From Chloroflexota bacterium (GTDB lineage Bacteria; Chloroflexota; Anaerolineae; Anaerolineales; Villigracilaceae): a stretch of DNA of 64,000 bases. The notes beneath the pieces are model-generated. The model was not told the DNA's origin. It worked only from the letters and a program-made list of their open reading frames with translations, and did no database searches. The stretch spans positions 1 through 64,000 of the forward strand of contig JACPVF010000002.1 of NCBI GenBank assembly GCA_016191845.1, written 5' to 3'. Of this stretch, positions 59,901-64,000 are shown in pieces (the stretch's first letter is position 1; each line of letters opens with the position of its first letter). The position numbers and the translations under genes are program-made.

Positions 59901-61060
59901 AACGCGCCCTGCGCCTCAAGGATGAGTTCCTCGCCAACATGAGCCACGAGCTCCGCACTCCCCTCAACGCCATCCTCGGCATCTCCGAGAGCCTCATGGA
60001 GCAGGTCGCCGGTCCCCTCAACGACAAACAACTCAAGTACACCCAGACCGTCCACGAGAGCGGCCAGCACCTCCTTGCCCTCATCAACGATGTCCTCGAT
60101 CTCGCCAAGATCAACGCTGGCAAGGTCGAACTCGAGATGTCCAGGGTCGAGGCCGCCGCCATTGCACAGTCCTGCCTGCGTCTCGTCCGCGAACTCGCAC
60201 AAAAGAAGAGCCTCGAGCTCTCCCTCGACCTCGATCCCGCCGTCTCCCTCTTCCTCGCAGACGAGCGCCGCCTCAAGCAGATGATCGTCAACCTGCTCTC
60301 CAATGCCGTCAAGTTCACTCCCTCCGGCGGACGCGTCGGCCTTCAGATCCGCGGCGATGCTCACAACCGCATCCTCCACTTCTCCGTCTGGGATACCGGC
60401 ATCGGCATCCCTCCCGACGAGATCCAGTATCTCTTCCAGCCCTTCGTCCAGCTCGATGCCGGCCTCGCCCGCGACGCCCAGGGCACCGGCCTCGGCCTCG
60501 TCCTCGTCAGCCAGATGGCGCGCCTGCATGGTGGCTCCGTCCGTGTCGAGAGCCAGCCCGGCCAGGGGTCCCGTTTCACCATCTCCATCCCCTGGCGCGC
60601 CGCCGCTCAGACCGGTTCCCTCCGACGGGCTGCGCAGCCCAATCGCAACTCCGCTCCCGCGCCAGAGGGCAATCAACGTCCCACCATCCTGCTGGTCGAG
60701 GATACCGAGGCGGTCTCCATGCTCATCCACGATTATCTCGAGAGCCACGGCTACCAGGTCTTCGTGGCTCGCAACGGTTTCGAGGGCATCACCCAGGCGC
60801 AGCAGCTCCGCCCGAAGCTCATCCTCATGGATGTGATGATGCCTGAGATGGACGGGCTCGAGACCACCCGCCGTCTGCGTTCCCTGCCCCGTTTCGAGCA
60901 CACGCCCATCGTCGCTCTCACCGCCCTTGCCATGCCCGGCGACCGCGACCGCTGTCTCGCCGCCGGTATGAACGACTATCTCTCCAAACCCGTTAAATTG
61001 TCCGAGGTGTTGGAGATCATCGAACAGTACATCACACGAGATGACAAAGGAAAAACATGA
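53906..61060 (+). CDS. Giant hybrid histidine kinase (2 REC, about 12 PAS, 2 GAF)
   Basis: A protein of about 2384 residues. Order: receiver (Asp60 in VLVDLGLPDS); PAS/PAC units whose DITERK-like ends fall near residues 249, 374, 499, 621, 755 and 877; a GAF (about 885-1030); PAS units ending near 1160 and 1295; a second GAF (about 1315-1480); PAS units ending near 1599, 1724, 1853 and 1980; HisKA (SHELRTPLNA, His about 2014); HATPase (LLSNAVKFTP, DTGIGIP, GTGLGLVL); and a last receiver (Asp about 2309 in LMDVMMPEMDG). It has no membrane segments. From about 59500 the codon use turns strongly C-ending. Confidence 0.93.
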   Translation: MNHESSLNVLLVEDNPTDVLLLQNALETDHLSEFALTHVERLEDGLRLLAQAQFDIVLVDLGLPDSSGLETFVKLHAQAPGLPVVVFSGNEDEEQAVRAVEAGAQDYLVKGMSGFEMAPRAIRYAIERQKQSSALQRSEQRFSVAFHASPTAQAITSATNQQLVMVNDSYCNLTGYRRGELIGRTTAEMNFWVDLGDQKRMIEQWQSMGHIKNTEMLFRHRSGGVLTLLVSLEPIELDGMPCIISTVMDITERKLAEKELKESEERFSTAFFTSPVAQSIIDPAKGEILAVNDSCCSLFEYSRRELIGANPEKLMLWANSAERLAATEELQRTDHLPPRETKIRTKSGEIRTVIAAIEPIQWGGTSCFISSVLDITERKQAEERVRISEGQLEALVTSLDDIVFEVDENGTYLNVWTSNEAMLFKPREQVIGKRFDEIFGKEVGRPFFEYLARTLDGGTPQTLEYPVDIAGSQHWFAARFSPIHSKVGERKAVSILVRDITERIQSEKMVKQWADAFENCAHGIAIGLPTTNLILTCNSAFARLQDRTVEEISSMPILSMYVPQDHEFVRDSIAKADQVGHVSYEAHMLRKDGSIYPVQMDVVSVKDENGDVLYRVASQQDITDRKQAELIIWEKLKLQEQLEKTAAIVPGMIHIFKRDADGKFSMPYASPAFRDVYGLEAAEVANDMSPAFTRIDPRDVPHIQATIAESARSMNPWRDEFRYHHPQKGLRWLEGHSTPVMESDGSILWYGIIEDFTERKRVEEKVHQSEERLRLTLETTSDGFWIVDANRRFMDVNEAYCSMSGYTRAEFLQLSISDVEVLESLENTQNHVKKIIETGADRFETRHRRKDGDIFDVEVSVNLLDREQGLMICFCRDITERKRSEALIYAQRDLAGALGKLDTTEDGFRIFLESILNLTGLDSGGIYLFDENFGSLDLIYHQGLSDSFIQQVAHFTPDSPNVQMLLPGRPHYFPSSDPVVQNPMHKREGLTALAVVPFLYQERVVGCLNLASHTLSEVTEYARHVLETLSAEIGNFAMHLRAREALRESEEKYRTLITSTMDGVFVAQDEKFIFANPALPASLGYDMEEFENIPFEKVLAPEYLGLFTRRFHQRVAGESPVFNYQVQFMNKTWTNKVWFELRANLTTYQGRPAVLGIARDITERKQSEEALRESEERYRQAITAADAIPYALDYTTDRYAFVGEGIEKLTGISASEFSPGMFAEMHLESIMQGNLKGMHVVEAIQLVRQGKAGPLWQCDHRIRTRSGTIRWYSDSAIQILGEDGIPRSSIGIIQDITERKQAEDKLRQRLTELEVLYTSGLILNRLSSPQEIGKKVIELLEQKMHWHHSVIRLHNPEERSLSLLAFSQPTLADEQEYQKVKDLLEKSIMGSGEGLSGWAVQNNQAIRVNNISEDPRYRESYTGMHSGLYVPISLGENVIGVISIESEKPDGFSESDERFVATLSNQAAIAIENARLNNDLERRVRERTAEVQDLYDNAPTGYHSLDSNGRFVRVNRTELNWLGYSQEELLGRPVAEFLTERSVARFRENFPVFKKNGSLRDLELEFIRKDGSTMPSLINAIAIYDTQGNYMMSHSTVFDNTERKKAEVSLRESQENLQYFFDTASELIQSMDENGNYQYVNNAWSRTLGYSSREALQMTMADVIDPSYQEHCQELLSSLIADQHLRQMEVVFRNKAGEPVIVDGSVSSRKDKSGHIVTNGIFRNITERKKAEDALRASEARLNFLLSKTPAMIFSANLTYPLPITFMSDSAREIVGYEPQQYYEDPGFWLNLVHPDDVDTGMLAMQGLIEKGHVVWESRILRPDGNYQWMSTGASLLLGEKGQPREIIGFTVNIDDRKQAEEALRESEEQNRLLFEEAPESVVLLDDHGRILRMNRAFETLTGHPREILLGRRAEQTDLLPPQEMQSLLQSIEENVRSGAEFTSSNFKLIRADGTPRDVRVNVFPLRIQGRIHYLSTMHDVTAEKQAEETLRLANSELERALRLKDEFLANMSHELRTPLNAILGISESLMEQVAGPLNDKQLKYTQTVHESGQHLLALINDVLDLAKINAGKVELEMSRVEAAAIAQSCLRLVRELAQKKSLELSLDLDPAVSLFLADERRLKQMIVNLLSNAVKFTPSGGRVGLQIRGDAHNRILHFSVWDTGIGIPPDEIQYLFQPFVQLDAGLARDAQGTGLGLVLVSQMARLHGGSVRVESQPGQGSRFTISIPWRAAAQTGSLRRAAQPNRNSAPAPEGNQRPTILLVEDTEAVSMLIHDYLESHGYQVFVARNGFEGITQAQQLRPKLILMDVMMPEMDGLETTRRLRSLPRFEHTPIVALTALAMPGDRDRCLAAGMNDYLSKPVKLSEVLEIIEQYITRDDKGKT

Positions 61061-62106
61061 ACAGCATCATTCTGATCGTGGATGACGACCCGTCCAGCCG
61101 CTTCACCCTTGAGTCGATCCTGGAAGGCCAGGATTACTCCCTGTACGTAGCGGAAGATGGAAAAAGGGCCCTCGAACAGGCAGAGGCCCTGAAACCCGAT
61201 TTAATCTTGATGGATGTGATGATGCCTGGCATGGACGGGTTTGAGGTCTGTCGGCGCATCCGCGCCACGCCCGCTCTTGCCGAGGCCCCCATCCTGCTCC
61301 TCACCGCGCTCGATGACAATGCCTCGCGCCTGAGAGGCATCGAGGCTGGGGCCGATGATTTCCTCACCAAACCCATCGACCGCCAGGAACTGCGCGCGCG
61401 CGTCCGCACCATCACGCGTCTCAACCGCTATCGCACCCTGCTCGAACAACGTGAAAGCCTGCGCGAAATGGCCCAGAAACTGGTCACCGCACAGGAATTG
61501 GAACGTCAACGCATTTCGCGCGAGTTGCACGATGAACTGGGGCAGGCCCTGACGGCGCACTTGATCGGCCTGCGGCTGCTGCAAACTGATTTCTCAAGCC
61601 AGGACTCGGCCTTGCATGAACGGCTCGAACCGCTTATTCTGGATACTGTGGACATCCTCAATCGCATGCGCCAGCTCGCACAGGACCTTCGTCCGCCCGC
61701 GGTGGATACGCTCGACCTGCCCTCCGCCCTGGACTCTTTCTGCCAGGAATACAGCAGGCGCCTGCATCTGCCAATCTTGTTCGAAGCGGAACCCTTACCA
61801 TCCGTTTCAGATGTAATTGCGATCACCCTGTATCGCTTTCTTCAGGAGGCATTGACCAACGTAGCCCGCCATGCCCAGGCTACTCGCGTCTGGGTGGATT
61901 TGTCCACCGAAGATCAATCCGTCTCCCTGACCGTGCAGGACAACGGTCAGGGCTTCCAGGAAAACTCCCACATGAGCGGAATCGGGATTCAAGGGATGCG
62001 CGAACGCCTGACCATCGCCGGGGGAAGCCTGACCCTTCGATCTGCACCCGGGCGTGGCACCGTTATCACCGCATCGCTCCCAATCTCAGCCACGGAGGCA
62101 AAATGA
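61057..62106 (+). CDS. Receiver-NarX-type histidine kinase
   Basis: A 349-residue protein. The receiver (1-125) has Asp53 in LMDVMMPGMDG. A HisKA_3 helix follows (ERQRISRELHDELGQALTA, His158) and then a HATPase domain ending in GIQGMRERLTIAGG. HisKA_3 kinases phosphorylate NarL-type regulators, and one follows directly, overlapping by ATGA. Its start overlaps the giant kinase by ATGA too, so it may carry phosphate from the hybrid kinase to the NarL-type regulator. Confidence 0.92.
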   Translation: MNSIILIVDDDPSSRFTLESILEGQDYSLYVAEDGKRALEQAEALKPDLILMDVMMPGMDGFEVCRRIRATPALAEAPILLLTALDDNASRLRGIEAGADDFLTKPIDRQELRARVRTITRLNRYRTLLEQRESLREMAQKLVTAQELERQRISRELHDELGQALTAHLIGLRLLQTDFSSQDSALHERLEPLILDTVDILNRMRQLAQDLRPPAVDTLDLPSALDSFCQEYSRRLHLPILFEAEPLPSVSDVIAITLYRFLQEALTNVARHAQATRVWVDLSTEDQSVSLTVQDNGQGFQENSHMSGIGIQGMRERLTIAGGSLTLRSAPGRGTVITASLPISATEAK

Positions 62107-62759
62107 TCAAACTCCTGATCGCAGAAGACCATCAAATGGTAAGAGCGGGGCTGCGCGCCCTGCTCGAAAAGGCGGGGGATATCGAGGTCGTCGGCGAAGC
62201 CTCCAACGGCCAGGAAGCGGTCCTCCTGACCCAGAAACTTGCCCCGCACGTACTGGTCATGGACATCCGCATGCCCATTCTGAACGGCATCCAGGCCGCT
62301 GAACGCATCCGTGGCCTGAAGCTTCCCGTCAACATCGTGTTGCTCTCCATGTTCTCCGACGAAGGGCTCGTTCACCAGGCGCTGAAGAGTGGCGCGAAAG
62401 GGTACGTGCTCAAATCAGCGGCCAGCGAGGAATTGCTCTGGGCGGTGCGAGCTGCTCACCGCGGCGAGACCTTCCTCAGCGGCCCAGTCTCGGCCATCGT
62501 CGTCGACCAGGCCCTGAATCCACGAATGACTGGCACCTCGCCTGACCCGTTCGATAACTTATCGCCGCGTGAAAAGGAAATCCTTCAATTAATCGCCGAG
62601 GAACACACCAGCAGTGAGATCGGCAGCATGTTGGCCGTCAGTGAAAAGACCGTGGAAAAGCATCGCGCTCATTTAATGGAAAAGCTGGGCGCAAAGAACC
62701 TGGCCGGGCTGGTGCGGCTGGCAGTCAAATATGGCCTGGTAGACCGTGAGACGCCGTAG
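62103..62759 (+). CDS. NarL/LuxR-type response regulator
   Basis: A 218-residue regulator. The receiver has Asp54 in LVMDIRMPI and a Lys in GYVLKSAASEE; the C-terminal LuxR helix-turn-helix is LSPREKEILQLIAEEHTSSE then KTVEKHRAHLMEKLGAKN. Probably the transcription output of this gene set. It overlaps the preceding kinase gene by ATGA. A REP-like palindrome covers its stop. Confidence 0.95.
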   Translation: MIKLLIAEDHQMVRAGLRALLEKAGDIEVVGEASNGQEAVLLTQKLAPHVLVMDIRMPILNGIQAAERIRGLKLPVNIVLLSMFSDEGLVHQALKSGAKGYVLKSAASEELLWAVRAAHRGETFLSGPVSAIVVDQALNPRMTGTSPDPFDNLSPREKEILQLIAEEHTSSEIGSMLAVSEKTVEKHRAHLMEKLGAKNLAGLVRLAVKYGLVDRETP

Positions 62760-62792
62760 GGGATTCCGTTGCTTCGGTGGGGAATCCCCTAC
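62756..62792. repeat. REP-like palindrome, copy 3
   Basis: GTAGGGGATTCC and GGAATCCCCTAC pair perfectly around a 13-base loop. The TAGGGG end is shared with the palindromes at 7181-7215 and 7704-7734. It overlaps the NarL-type stop codon. Confidence 0.7.
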
Positions 62793-62856
62793 TAGACAAA
62801 TTCGTCCAGTCGATTAAAAATGAGACTGGAACTTTGTATCATAAGGAAGGAAAACT

Positions 62857-63846
62857 ATGACAGGCACTGTGTTGATCGTGGACGATGAAAGCGCCGGGCG
62901 CGATACGGTGGAGTCCATCCTGGACGGGGAAGGATATGTATTGTTAATGGCAACCAATGGCGCCCAGGCCATTGAAATGGCGCGCACTAAACAGCCCGAT
63001 ATCATCCTCATGGATGTGATGATGCCCGGCATGACCGGGTTCGAAGCCTGTCGCCACATCCGAAGCGACTCGGACCTGGCCGAGATTCCCATTATCCTGC
63101 TGACGGCCCTGGATGATCGCAAGTCCTTGTTGACCGGGCTCGATGCAGGCGCTGACGACTTCATTACCAAACCGTTCGACCGTTACGAGTTGCGCGCCCG
63201 TCTGGCGGGTATCATGCGCCTCAACCGATTCCGCAAGCTGGTGCAGGAGCGCAACAATGTCGAGGAAGAACACAAAAAATTACAACTGGCCTATGATGCC
63301 ACCATCGAAGGCTGGTCCCATGCCATGGACCTGCGCGACAAGGAAACCGAGGGACACACCCAGCGCGTCACCGAACTGACCCTCAAGATGGCCAATGCCC
63401 TGCACATTGGCGAGGAAAATCTGGCACATATCCGTCGCGGCGCACTGCTACACGACATTGGAAAGTTGGGCGTCCCCGATGCGATCTTACTCAAGGAGGG
63501 AAAACTGACCGACGAAGAATGGGTGATCATGCGTAAGCACCCTATCTATGCCCACGAGATGCTTTCCCAGATTGAATACTTGCGCCCAGCATTGGATATC
63601 CCTTATTGCCACCACGAAAAATGGGACGGGACAGGTTATCCGCGCGGACTGAAAGGCGAGGAAATTCCGCTGGTCGCCCGCATGTTCGCTATCGTGGATG
63701 TATGGGATGCCGTCACTTCCGACCGCCCCTATCGCGCCGCCTGGAGCAAGGAGCAAGCCTTGGCTTACATCATCGAACATTCAGGCACGCAATTCGACCC
63801 TGAAATCGTGCAAGTCTTCCTGAAGGTTATCAAGAAGGAAATGTGA
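62857..63846 (+). CDS. Response regulator with HD-GYP phosphodiesterase output
   Basis: A 329-residue protein. The receiver has Asp53 (LMDVMMPGMTG) and Lys in DFITKPFDR. The HD-GYP domain (about 145-320) is complete: HTQRVTELTLKMANAL, LLHDIGKLGVPDAI and HHEKWDGTGYPRGL, with IVDVWDAVTSDRPYRAAW. It should break down cyclic-di-GMP when phosphorylated. It stands behind a palindrome and about 100 bases from the NarL gene, so it may have its own promoter, but it likely takes phosphate from the kinases upstream. Confidence 0.95.
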   Translation: MTGTVLIVDDESAGRDTVESILDGEGYVLLMATNGAQAIEMARTKQPDIILMDVMMPGMTGFEACRHIRSDSDLAEIPIILLTALDDRKSLLTGLDAGADDFITKPFDRYELRARLAGIMRLNRFRKLVQERNNVEEEHKKLQLAYDATIEGWSHAMDLRDKETEGHTQRVTELTLKMANALHIGEENLAHIRRGALLHDIGKLGVPDAILLKEGKLTDEEWVIMRKHPIYAHEMLSQIEYLRPALDIPYCHHEKWDGTGYPRGLKGEEIPLVARMFAIVDVWDAVTSDRPYRAAWSKEQALAYIIEHSGTQFDPEIVQVFLKVIKKEM

Positions 63847-63860
63847 TCCTTCTGGAAATG

Positions 63861-63896
63861 ACACAGCCGCCGAGTATATCGGCGGCTGTGTTTTTT
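63861..63896. terminator. Rho-independent terminator
   Basis: ACACAGCCGCCGA and TCGGCGGCTGTGT form a 13-base stem with a five-base loop, followed by TTTTT. It separates the convergent HD-GYP gene and the partial gene at the right edge. Confidence 0.92.
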
Positions 63897-63907
63897 GTAC
63901 CCAGGTT

Positions 63908-64000
63908 CTATCCCTTACCGAGGGCGGGGGCGGACCTGTGGAAGGATTCCGCCAACCGCTCCCAGCGGACGAAAAGCGCCGTACCGAAAAGAATCAACGT
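63908..64000 (-). CDS. Partial gene at the window edge (C-terminus only)
   Basis: An open minus-strand frame runs in from the right edge and stops with TAG at 63908-63910. It gives about 30 residues: a hydrophobic start (LILFGTALFV) and a basic tail (RWERLAESFHRS). This fits the last membrane helix and tail of a membrane protein. The convergent terminator just left of the stop supports a real gene end. Identity unknown. Confidence 0.45.
   Translation of the reverse strand, partial: TLILFGTALFVRWERLAESFHRSAPALGKG

Noticed and set aside
59273..60901. A 542-residue open frame on the minus strand opposite the giant kinase.
   Set aside because: It lies exactly over the kinase core and last receiver, whose motifs are unmistakable on the plus strand. 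C-ending codons on one strand leave few stops on the other; the protein is low in complexity and has no family features.

Overview
The window looks like chromosome of a Chloroflexota bacterium, most likely class Anaerolineae. This is inferred from many lipoproteins with a lipobox followed by a Thr/Pro-rich linker, SH3-type lipoproteins, GC-rich codon use, very short or absent 5' leaders with a TATAAT-like box 6-8 bases before the ATG, and large PAS-rich sensor kinases. No rRNA, tRNA or CRISPR array was seen. Species cannot be named from the sequence.

Left end (1-2400): two AT-rich, same-strand genes alternate with three copies of a diverged repeat. The middle copy is bounded by the inverted 7-mers GCCCAAC and GTTGGGC. 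This matches integron attC sites and gene cassettes, so the left edge reads as the right end of a cassette array. A GC-rich Imm-5-like (putative immunity) gene follows.

2.5-12.9 kb: mostly single-gene metabolic and membrane functions (VOC protein, zinc-ribbon/HEAT protein, a large polytopic membrane protein, pirin, Nudix, alpha/beta hydrolase, GT28-like glycosyltransferase, methyltransferase, YbaK deacylase coupled to a PTP-like protein, PHB-depolymerase-type esterase). 13.0-18.5 kb: tyrosine/homogentisate catabolism (hppD, a FAH-family hydrolase, hmgA), interleaved with an internally duplicated lipoprotein and a degenerate GGDEF protein. 18.5-25 kb: HD-GYP protein, flavin reductase, two tandem SH3 lipoproteins, typA, a stomatin/NfeD mini-fusion, a DUF3597 protein and a 56-residue membrane protein.

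25-40.7 kb: XRE regulator, CoA-binding protein, methylmalonyl-CoA epimerase, tilS, glutaredoxin, a lone groES, a tyrosine recombinase homologue without its catalytic residues, and a cell-envelope operon (7TM histidine-kinase-like protein with Gln at the phosphoacceptor site, LysM protein, LCP protein) divergent from a TPR protein. Then a lipoprotein, mtaB, folD and a dihaem cytochrome c. 40.8-50 kb: a PadR-controlled operon (HAAS/sensor membrane protein and two CPBP proteases), an ABC-2 exporter with two permeases, a P1-family peptidase and an ATP-grasp protein.

50-64 kb: a two-component signalling island. A kinase with seven PAS domains is followed by a response regulator, a hybrid kinase of about 2384 residues (receiver, about 12 PAS, 2 GAF, kinase, receiver), a receiver-NarX-type kinase, a NarL-type regulator and a receiver-HD-GYP protein. 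Several of these overlap by ATGA, so they are probably co-translated and may form one branched phosphorelay that ends in transcription control and cyclic-di-GMP turnover.
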